A DNA stretch of 9,514 nucleotides from Gemmatimonadota bacterium. GTDB taxonomy: Bacteria > GCA-2686955. Location: positions 1 to 9,514 of the forward strand of contig JALXCG010000901.1 of NCBI GenBank assembly GCA_026991065.1, in the 5' to 3' direction. The position numbers were made by a program, and so were the translations under genes. Shown in pieces: positions 1 through 6,074 of this stretch. The notes under the pieces are model-generated. The model did not search any database. It saw only the letters and a list, made by a program, of their open reading frames with translations, and had not been told where the DNA came from. The number at the start of each line of letters is the position of its first letter. Position 1 is the first letter of the stretch.

Positions 1-743
1 CCGAAGAGAACCTTGATGTTTGCTTCCGCGGTTAGCAAACCAGCGTAAATCGTGTTGGGCGAGTCTTCTGGAATCACCAGGCTGAGCGGCGCTGAAGTAT
101 TCGAAACGAAGTCGAGAATGCTGTCTTCGCGCGGGGGTAGCCCGTCGTTGCTGGCGGTCCAATTGGCGCCGCCATCATGCGAGTAGTAGAAGCCAGGATG
201 ATCAGGAGAGAGATTAAAGATGTCGAGCCCGGAGAGCTGACCCAACGAACAATAGACGTTGTTGGGATTGGTGGGATCAACAACGATGGCGCCCACGCCC
301 CAGGCGGGATTGGGCATTGAAACGCCCTTGTGAGTCAATCCATTGTTAACGGCTGTCCAGGACGCACCACCATCGGTAGAACGGAATACACCTTCCACAT
401 TGGTCCCCACGTATATGACGTTGGGATTCGCTTTGCAGATGGTAAAGTCCAGAATGTGATAGTCGGGGCTCAATGCCCCGGAGGCCATCTGCGACCAGGA
501 GTGCCCCCCATTGGTGGAACGCCAGATCCCGGAAGCAGGCGGCGCCGGCTCAGAGGCAAACGGATCGGGAAGATCTCCAGTCGAGGCCCACACGACATTG
601 GAGTTCGTGGGATCGAAGTGGATTCGAGACCAAGCGGCAGTCTGCCCAGTCTCTGCAGAGGTCAAGGCCGGACCCCAGTTATATTGGGCCATGCCCATCG
701 TTGCACTCAAGAGGGTGGCCACGCCGGCAATCAGAACTCGCAT
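1..743 (-). CDS. Secreted Asp-box (BNR/sortilin-like) beta-propeller protein, N-terminal part
   Basis: This is an open frame of 247 codons that runs off the left window edge, so the C-terminus and the full length are unknown. The ATG at 743 is followed by a short Sec-type signal peptide (one Arg, then a hydrophobic stretch, likely cut after MGMA near residue 19). Three Asp-box motifs (S-x-D/N-x-G-x-x-W) are visible: STNGGHSW (76-83), STDGGASW (122-129) and SHDGGANW (188-195). Each is associated with a strand of the DPTNPNNVY / NPNVIYVGT type, the usual pattern of BNR/VPS10/YCF48-like propellers. Such proteins are exported, and many are of unknown substrate; some are glycosidases, but no catalytic residues can be assigned here. 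A weak ribosome binding site (GGAG, 757-754) lies 10 bases before the ATG. The gene is divergent from the S8 protease gene. The fold is fairly certain; the function is unknown. A C-terminal sorting tail cannot be excluded. Confidence 0.85.
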   Translation of the reverse strand, partial: MRVLIAGVATLLSATMGMAQYNWGPALTSAETGQTAAWSRIHFDPTNSNVVWASTGDLPDPFASEPAPPASGIWRSTNGGHSWSQMASGALSPDYHILDFTICKANPNVIYVGTNVEGVFRSTDGGASWTAVNNGLTHKGVSMPNPAWGVGAIVVDPTNPNNVYCSLGQLSGLDIFNLSPDHPGFYYSHDGGANWTASNDGLPPREDSILDFVSNTSAPLSLVIPEDSPNTIYAGLLTAEANIKVLF

Positions 744-841
744 ATGCACGTTACTCCGTCATAAGTGAGAGTGTGAGAGAATGGGAGAATCCTCTATAGC
801 CTAACCTGACCCATCCATGCCGCACACCCCCCCTCCGCGGC

Positions 842-871
842 AAAACTCCCGCAAAGGGAAAATCTCCGCAA
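842..871. repeat. Imperfect 13-base direct repeat, 17-base period
   Basis: AAAACTCCCGCAA (842-854) and AAAATCTCCGCAA (859-871) match at 10 of 13 positions, with starts 17 bases apart. They sit in the divergent intergenic region next to the 886-901 inverted repeat. The arrangement could be a tandem operator, but two copies this short could arise by chance. Confidence 0.3.
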
Positions 872-907
872 CGCGTCGCTTGAATCGGGGCATTTGCCCC
901 GTTGCGG
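866..907. promoter_or_regulatory. Nested inverted repeat, possible operator or RNA stem-loop
   Basis: The core is a perfect 6-bp inverted repeat CGGGGC-ATTT-GCCCCG (886-901). Directly outside its right arm is TTGCGG (902-907), whose reverse complement CCGCAA occurs at 866-871. The two arms could therefore form a longer stem with a 14-base bulge on the left side. The core lies about 225 bases upstream of the S8 start and 143 bases upstream of the propeller start. It is not at a gene end and no U-tract follows, so a terminator is unlikely; an operator for the divergent pair is the more natural reading. This is inference from symmetry alone. Confidence 0.35.
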
Positions 908-1112
908 TGCACCCCGACACAGCCCCCGGCAGCCTCAAGACGGGAAGACCGACTTGTGTCGCATCGTCTATATTCCGCCGCCGCTCTTGAACAAGTGCGT
1001 TGGCCCGGTAATTGCTTGGTCTTTATGAATGCGCGGGAGCGGCTGCAGTGCACACCGCCTCCCAATCTCATCTATTTCAGGGCTTGCCCATCCAACCCGC
1101 CCGTTCATCGCC

Positions 1113-1117
1113 GGAGG
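1113..1117 (+). promoter_or_regulatory. Ribosome binding site of the S8 protease gene
   Basis: GGAGG lies 8 bases before the ATG at 1126. It selects this start over upstream in-frame codons (the frame is open from TTG at 1012), which have no comparable site and would put 38 non-signal-like residues before the signal peptide. Confidence 0.8.
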
Positions 1118-1125
1118 ATCTGTTC

Positions 1126-2361
1126 ATGTCTCACCCCAAAGCACAATTCTTGTGCGCCTCACTCATCGCCGGACTCGTCTCGGCGCCTGCTCTCTCCGCT
1201 CCGATTCAGCTTGGCGCAGACGAAGTACGCGTAAATCTTGGTACTTCTACGCTCCAAGAGACGCACGAACTTCGAGAGATCTTGAGCAGTGAGTTCTCGG
1301 CTCGTTTCGTACACAGGTTGGATCGCCTGAACGCGACCACCGTAATCATTCCCCAAGACGCTCTTTCACAGTTGCGCCACAACGACCGGGTACGCCGCTT
1401 GGTCTCCTACATCGAGCGCGATCGACGGGCCTATACACCCGAAAATCTGAGTCCGGAGTGGATCGATGCAAATGCCGGCGGGCCGGGTGCGCTCGCGACG
1501 CCGAATGATCCCGGCTATGGCAACCAATGGGGCATGCCCTGTATCGACATTGAACGCGCCTGGGACCGGTATGGCTTCGCCGAGCGCAATGTGACAATTG
1601 CCATTGTCGATACCGGCTCCGATCTCGATCATCCTGATCTTCAAGCGCACATGAATACCGCGGATGATTGGGACTTTGTCAACAATGACAACCGCGCTGA
1701 CGATGACAACGGGCACGGCACACACACCGCGGGGATTGCTGCAGCGGTTACCAACAACGGTACTGGCGTCGCGGGTGTGCTCAATATCACCATCCTGCCG
1801 ATCAAGGTTCTTGATAGTGGCGGCTCCGGCTGGTGGTCCGATGTAGCGGCCGGCATCGACTATGCTGTGCAGCATGGCGCGGATGTGATCAGCATGTCTC
1901 TGGGCGGCGGCTCCGACACAACCGTTCGCAATGCCTGCCAGAATGCCTACAATGCCGGGCTCCTGGTCTTCGCCTCCTCCGGTAACTGGGGCAACTACTG
2001 GGCCAACTACCCGGCGACCTACACCTCGGTGATCGGCGTCGGCTCCCTGCGCACTTGCACCGCGATCTCCAGCTTCTCCAGCCGTGGCTTCGGTGATGAC
2101 ACGACCGAAGGAAACGTCGAAATCGTTGCCGCCGGCTCCGACATCTACTCCACCTACAAGGGCGGTGGCTACGCATGGCTCTCCGGCACGTCGATGTCCT
2201 GCCCCCAGGCAGCCGGTGTTGGCGCGGGCTACTTCGCCTTTGCCCCCGCCGGGATGTCCAATGTCGCCATGCGGCACCACATTCAGTCGCATGCTGACGA
2301 CTTGGGCAGCATGGATACGTACGGCTATGGCCGCGTCGACGCATGGCCGACCGCTGACTGA
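1126..2361 (+). CDS. Secreted subtilisin-like serine protease (peptidase S8)
   Basis: The 411-residue protein starts at an ATG with a strong ribosome binding site and a Sec signal peptide of about 20-25 residues. Residues about 30-125 form a prodomain-like region resembling an inhibitor I9-type propeptide (inferred). The S8 catalytic domain covers about 130-411. The triad is complete: Asp162 (VDTGS), His197 (NGHGTHTAG) and Ser356 (SGTSMSCP), with the oxyanion-hole Asn287 in SSGNWG. The protein should therefore be an active exported endopeptidase matured by removal of the prodomain. It ends soon after the catalytic domain, with no FlgD-like or other sorting tail, unlike the right-edge protein. 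The mature part has Cys139, 271, 311 and 359, which may form disulfides. The serine motif carries SC where AS or AT is commoner. The gene is monocistronic by context: divergent from the gene on its left and convergent with lptD. The family call is firm; the substrate is unknown. Confidence 0.95.
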   Translation: MSHPKAQFLCASLIAGLVSAPALSAPIQLGADEVRVNLGTSTLQETHELREILSSEFSARFVHRLDRLNATTVIIPQDALSQLRHNDRVRRLVSYIERDRRAYTPENLSPEWIDANAGGPGALATPNDPGYGNQWGMPCIDIERAWDRYGFAERNVTIAIVDTGSDLDHPDLQAHMNTADDWDFVNNDNRADDDNGHGTHTAGIAAAVTNNGTGVAGVLNITILPIKVLDSGGSGWWSDVAAGIDYAVQHGADVISMSLGGGSDTTVRNACQNAYNAGLLVFASSGNWGNYWANYPATYTSVIGVGSLRTCTAISSFSSRGFGDDTTEGNVEIVAAGSDIYSTYKGGGYAWLSGTSMSCPQAAGVGAGYFAFAPAGMSNVAMRHHIQSHADDLGSMDTYGYGRVDAWPTAD

Positions 2362-2398
2362 TCCAGGGCTGTCGTAGGATTGTGAAAATCCCCCCCCG

Positions 2399-2428
2399 GG
2401 CGGGCGTCCACTTCAGTGGGCGCCCGCT
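2399..2428. terminator. GC-rich hairpin between convergent genes, candidate terminator
   Basis: Arms 2401-2410 (CGGGCGTCCA) and 2417-2426 (TGGGCGCCCG) pair with one G-U, with loop CTTCAG; the stem can extend to 2399-2428. It lies 37 bases after the S8 stop and 30 bases beyond the lptD stop on the other strand, the right place for a shared bidirectional terminator. The tail is poor: CTTACTTAT on the plus strand, and a G8 run then ATTTT on the minus strand. It may be a stem-only or Rho-assisted end. Confidence 0.55.
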
Positions 2429-2458
2429 TACTTATGCAGGAGGAGTTCCGCCTGACAA

Positions 2459-4876
2459 TCAGCGATTCCAGCCATACTCGCGATCTTCCAGCTTGACGTC
2501 GGGAAGATCTTTCAGGCGCACTTCGATGTAGTAGCTCCAATGACCGGAGGATTCGCTCCAGCGAAAGCTCCCGGCCCAGCAGTGGAGGTCGCGGCGTACC
2601 GTTATGAACTGGCTCTCGCGTTGCCCATCGGTCAGGTTGAAACTGGCACGGTAGTCGACCCCCCATTTCGGAGTCGGACTGAAGCCGAGTGAAGTGTTGA
2701 TCCGCAGCGAGGAATCGCCGCTCTTTGGCAGCGTCCAGGTGCCGTGCAGCGAGGCATTCCACCCGCCGGCGCTGAGCTTCGCGTAGGGATCATTGGAAAA
2801 GAGTTTCTGCCGTTCACTCAGCGGCTCCAGGTCCGGTTCCGCGGCAACGATTGCGCTGCTATCCGCCGCCTCACTCCGCGCCTCCGTACCACTGCTGCTG
2901 TGACGCGCATCGAACGAGATCGTGAGATTGCCGCGCTCCCGCCGGTAGGGGTCGTAGGGCATCGACATCTGCACGCCGTAGTCCGGCGAAGGGGTCAGCC
3001 GACCTGAAAAATTGATGTTTGAGAAGTGCTGTTCACCGGGCAGATCGTGACGGACATCACGCAGATCGTCATAGGTTCCGGACCCCTGGAGAGAAAGCAG
3101 ATTGATTCGCTCTTCGCCGCCCTCCGCATCGCGCCATTTGATCTCCAGGCGATTGCCCAGGCTGTAAGAGAGTGTGCGCCGCTCAGTTGGGGTTGAAGAT
3201 GAGCCGAGACCACTGAAAATATCCAGCCGTGAGCCATTGACCTCTTGAAAATACTGGTCAAATGCCGGCGTGTAGAAAACCGAGACTTTCGGGTCGACGG
3301 CATGCATCACCCCACTCAGGCGGCCGATGGATGGCCGGTATATCCCCACGATCGAGGTGGAAACTGACGCGCTCGCCTGCCAAGTATGACGCGCTCGCCA
3401 GTTCTCAATGACGCGGTCATTCCGGTGATCGCGATAGCGATCGAACCAGCTCTCGGCGAATATGAGGCTTGGCGCCACGGTGATTCCATCGAAAAAACGC
3501 AACCCGCGCGCCGAAAAAGTCACGCGGTGGTCGACAGCGCTGTGCCCAATCGCGCTTCCGGCATTGAAGTTGCGCTCGTGAGACGCCGTTCCCGTATAGG
3601 AGAAGCCGAAGGTCCGGTACCAAGCGGGGCCGTCGAGCGCGGCGAGTGAATCCTCCGGTGTCTTCCACGGACCGACGTCGGCTTCGGAGGATTCCGGAAA
3701 AAGCGGCCACCACTCTGAACGCAGAGAAAGCGTAGGCATCTCTTCAACAATGCGGCCGGTTTCCAGATCACGGTTCGAGCGTAGCGAAAGCGTGGCCGAC
3801 CCGAGATCCTCAAAGCTGCGCGAAAGGCTCAGAGAGCCGGACCAGGTTCGCTGAACATCGGAATTGTGCACGGTCCGACGGGCCGACGAATTGATCCGAA
3901 GCCGGGTGCCGTCGTCAAAATTCTGGCTATGGGACAGTTGCAGATCGCTGCTCATGCGCTGGGTGTCGGGATTGTGGGTTTCGATCCAACGCAGACTCGA
4001 CGCCGGTGCATGATAGCGCCAGGCGAAGCGCACCACCGACTCCAGGCGAAAGCGACCGGTGCGGTAAAGATCCACCCGGTTCAGCCAATCCGCATGATCG
4101 TTTGGTGCCCAGTAGTAGCCCACTCCGCGCAAGTAACGCCCGGCAACGGCATCCTTCTCCAGACTGGGCACAAGCAGCCCCGAGTGGCGTCCGTGGCGCA
4201 ATGAGAGCACGAAGTAGGGCAGATAGAAAACCGGCACATCGGCGACACGAACCACCAAGGGACGAGCAACCGCGAGTTCATTTTCCTCAATGCGTGCCTT
4301 CGCACTCCAGAAGGAGTAGTGCGGGTGCTCCAAGCGACAGGTGCTGAAGTTCCCGCAATCGACATCGAGGTACTTGCGCCCCACGCGGCGGATCTCCTCA
4401 CCCGCGTAAATGCCGTCGGTCATGGCCGTAATGCCGTTGTCGACCCGGCCACGTTCACTCTCCATATCCAGTACCGCGCGATCTCCGATGAGCCGCCCCT
4501 CGCCATCCTCCAGTACGGCCTCTCCCTGGGCGGTAAGGAGATCCCGCTCGGTTTCGACTTGCACTGAGTCCGCCTGCAAATGATACGGCCCATAGCGCAG
4601 CTCCGCCTGCCGGCGCAGTTGAACGACGCCGCTCGGAACATCGAAATCGATGAGATCGGCCGCGTAGTGGATGGTGTCCTGTGGCGCCGCGGCCACCCCC
4701 AGAGAATCGCCCGGGCCGGCGGTTGAGTCGGCAGTGCCCTCCTCCGCATGCAGATCCGCGGATCCATCCGCCATAGCTCCGGCACGCACCGGGACCACAA
4801 CGCTGGCAGCAACAACCAGGCCGAGCACAAATGCCACGGCCCAGAGGGGACGGGCGGAGAAGAGCGGCCGGGTCAA
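2459..4876 (-). CDS. lptD: LPS-assembly outer-membrane protein LptD (OstA/Imp)
   Basis: The 805-residue protein is the outer-membrane porin that, with LptE, inserts lipopolysaccharide into the outer leaflet. Order: signal peptide (about 1-34), Ala/Asp/Glu/Gly-rich linker (35-66), OstA/LptA-like periplasmic beta-jellyroll with LPS-bridge repeats (about 68-165), then the beta-barrel. Family hallmarks are CGNFSTC..HPHYSFW (174-190), DVPVFYLPYF (213-222), HSGLLVPS (231-238) and the C-terminal RRDLHCWAGSFRW (761-773), which precedes the last strands. Its cysteines include 174, 180 and 766, a different layout from the two pairs of E. coli LptD. A Ser/Ala/Glu-rich segment at about 659-697 looks like a loop insertion. 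The start is a TTG whose bases overlap the ugpC stop as TTGA, implying translational coupling; it has only a weak GGAA site 10 bases upstream. I chose it because it opens a proper signal peptide, while the first in-frame ATG (codon 35) falls after that peptide. It is the last gene of the leftward cluster. Confidence 0.93.
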   Translation of the reverse strand: MTRPLFSARPLWAVAFVLGLVVAASVVVPVRAGAMADGSADLHAEEGTADSTAGPGDSLGVAAAPQDTIHYAADLIDFDVPSGVVQLRRQAELRYGPYHLQADSVQVETERDLLTAQGEAVLEDGEGRLIGDRAVLDMESERGRVDNGITAMTDGIYAGEEIRRVGRKYLDVDCGNFSTCRLEHPHYSFWSAKARIEENELAVARPLVVRVADVPVFYLPYFVLSLRHGRHSGLLVPSLEKDAVAGRYLRGVGYYWAPNDHADWLNRVDLYRTGRFRLESVVRFAWRYHAPASSLRWIETHNPDTQRMSSDLQLSHSQNFDDGTRLRINSSARRTVHNSDVQRTWSGSLSLSRSFEDLGSATLSLRSNRDLETGRIVEEMPTLSLRSEWWPLFPESSEADVGPWKTPEDSLAALDGPAWYRTFGFSYTGTASHERNFNAGSAIGHSAVDHRVTFSARGLRFFDGITVAPSLIFAESWFDRYRDHRNDRVIENWRARHTWQASASVSTSIVGIYRPSIGRLSGVMHAVDPKVSVFYTPAFDQYFQEVNGSRLDIFSGLGSSSTPTERRTLSYSLGNRLEIKWRDAEGGEERINLLSLQGSGTYDDLRDVRHDLPGEQHFSNINFSGRLTPSPDYGVQMSMPYDPYRRERGNLTISFDARHSSSGTEARSEAADSSAIVAAEPDLEPLSERQKLFSNDPYAKLSAGGWNASLHGTWTLPKSGDSSLRINTSLGFSPTPKWGVDYRASFNLTDGQRESQFITVRRDLHCWAGSFRWSESSGHWSYYIEVRLKDLPDVKLEDREYGWNR

Positions 4877-5955
4877 ACGATGGCCATTCCAGTTTCGAGG
4901 TCGAAAAAGTGCAGTCGATCCGGTTGCGGGCGCAGATAGACGCGATCGTCATAGCGAACCTGGGCGTCGCCGGGCACCCGCACTGTGACCGATGCACCGG
5001 CAACTTTGAGGTGAATGTAGGTCTCCGCCCCCATGGGCTCCACAACGTCTACGCGTGCAGCCAGTTCGCCGGACTGCGGATCGAGCGCGGCACTCTCGGG
5101 TCGAAACCCGACTTCGAGTTCCTGATCGAGTTGCGAAAGAAGTGCTTTCGGAGCCTCATTCAGTGGAATCTCCACCCCCTCGCCACGAATCAGATAGGCA
5201 CCATCGGCCTTGATCAGTCGACCGCGAACAAAGTTCATCGGCGGGGAGCCAATGAAGCCAGCGACGAAGCGATTGACCGGATGGTGATAAAGACGCAAGG
5301 GCGTGTCGATCTGCTGGATGTCGCCGTCCAGCATCACCACAATCCGATCGCCCATGGTCATCGCTTCGGTTTGATCATGGGTCACATAGATCATGGTCGA
5401 TTCCAGGCGATTGTGCAGCCGCGAGATCTCGGCACGCATCTGCACCCTTAGTTTGGCGTCCAGATTGGAGAGCGGTTCATCAAAAAGAAAGACCTTGGGA
5501 TTGCGCACAATCGCCCTCCCCACGGCCACTCGCTGACGTTGCCCTCCGGAGAGCTGGCGTGGTTTCCGGTCGAGCAGAGCCTCGATTCCGAGAATCCGCG
5601 CCGACTCCAACACCTTGCTCTCGATCTCACTGCGCGCCATGCGCCGAATCTTGAGGGCAAACGCCATGTTGTCGAAGCAGGTCATGTGCGGGTAGAGGGC
5701 ATAGTTCTGAAACACCATGGCGATGTCACGGTCCTTGGGTGCCAAGTTGGTAACATCCCGGTCGCCAATGAATATGCGACCGGACGAGACATCCTCGAGC
5801 CCCGCAACCATGCGCAACGTGGTGGACTTCCCACACCCCGAAGGCCCGACCAGGACCATGAATTCGCGGTCATGAATCTCCATGACTGCGTTCTTTACGG
5901 CCTTGAACCCGTTTTCATAGATCTTGGTCACGTCCTTCAAGCGCACTTCGGCCAC
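4873..5955 (-). CDS. ugpC: UgpC/MalK/MsmK-type ABC transporter ATP-binding protein
   Basis: This is the cytoplasmic ATPase subunit that powers CUT1-type importers of sugars or glycerol phosphate. From the GTG start it has 360 residues; the numbering here counts from the upstream ATG at 5961 (362 residues). Visible motifs: Walker A GPSGCGKST (39-47), Q-loop Gln85, signature LSGGQ (137-141), Walker B VFLFDEP (157-163) with catalytic Glu162, D-loop SNLDAK, and switch His195. The C-terminal third (about 235-362, including GFRPE and the DRLHFFD end) is the MalK-type TOBE/MOBE regulatory domain. That domain excludes LptB, which is shorter and lacks it. I prefer the GTG at 5955 because GGAGG (5966-5962) touches the ATG at 5961 but sits 6 bases before the GTG, and the resulting MAEVRLKD start is usual for the family. 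No permease or binding-protein genes are nearby, so it may serve transporters encoded elsewhere. The stop overlaps the lptD start by four bases. The true substrate is unknown, and the symbol reflects family naming only. Confidence 0.93.
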   Translation of the reverse strand: MAEVRLKDVTKIYENGFKAVKNAVMEIHDREFMVLVGPSGCGKSTTLRMVAGLEDVSSGRIFIGDRDVTNLAPKDRDIAMVFQNYALYPHMTCFDNMAFALKIRRMARSEIESKVLESARILGIEALLDRKPRQLSGGQRQRVAVGRAIVRNPKVFLFDEPLSNLDAKLRVQMRAEISRLHNRLESTMIYVTHDQTEAMTMGDRIVVMLDGDIQQIDTPLRLYHHPVNRFVAGFIGSPPMNFVRGRLIKADGAYLIRGEGVEIPLNEAPKALLSQLDQELEVGFRPESAALDPQSGELAARVDVVEPMGAETYIHLKVAGASVTVRVPGDAQVRYDDRVYLRPQPDRLHFFDLETGMAIV

Positions 5956-5961
5956 GGCCAT

Positions 5962-5966
5962 CCTCC
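5962..5966 (-). promoter_or_regulatory. Ribosome binding site that decides the ugpC start
   Basis: GGAGG (5966-5962 on the minus strand) abuts an ATG at 5961 with zero spacing, too close for normal initiation. It is spaced 6 bases from the in-frame GTG at 5955. This favours GTG as the real start, two codons downstream. Confidence 0.6.
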
Positions 5967-6074
5967 AGAGTTCGAGAACCCGCCAGATTCAGCGCGGTCG
6001 CGCTCCAGCCGCGCGCCGGCATCCGTTTGCGGAGACTACGCCAGAGACCCGCTGGGCTCAATCCCTGCAGCCAA

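Larger units (their letters stand above)
744..1125. other. Divergent intergenic region (382 bases)
   Basis: This region lies between the divergent propeller-protein and S8 protease genes and should hold both promoters. No convincing -35/-10 pair could be fixed. Possible -10 elements are TATAGA (798-793, minus strand) and TATATT (969-974, plus strand), but neither has a good -35 at 16-18 bases. The clearest structures are an inverted repeat at 886-901 with an outer matching pair of arms at 866-871 and 902-907, and a 13-base imperfect direct repeat at 842-854 and 859-871. The leader of the propeller gene (about 762-790) is pyrimidine-rich on its sense strand. Short open frames here show no ribosome binding site or protein-like composition. 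Confidence 0.6.

Noticed and set aside
1012-1125. N-terminal extension of the S8 protease from an upstream TTG
   Set aside because: The extension has no ribosome site and would hide the signal peptide. The ATG at 1126 has GGAGG at 8 bases.
1366-2292. A 308-codon minus-strand open frame opposite the S8 protease gene
   Set aside because: It lies wholly antisense to a clear S8 gene with all catalytic motifs. Its product is Gly/Val/Ala/Arg-rich without recognisable motifs, as expected for a frame shadow in GC-rich DNA.
4873-5961. The ABC ATPase as LptB, partner of LptD
   Set aside because: It carries a long MalK-type C-terminal regulatory domain and UgpC-like core motifs. LptB is shorter and lacks that domain.
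5962-6074. Promoter or hairpin between folC and ugpC
   Set aside because: TTGAGC and TAGTCT at 17-base spacing match consensus at only 4 and 3 of 6 positions. The GCGCGG/CCGCGC repeat (5992-5997 and 6009-6014) is what this GC content gives by chance.
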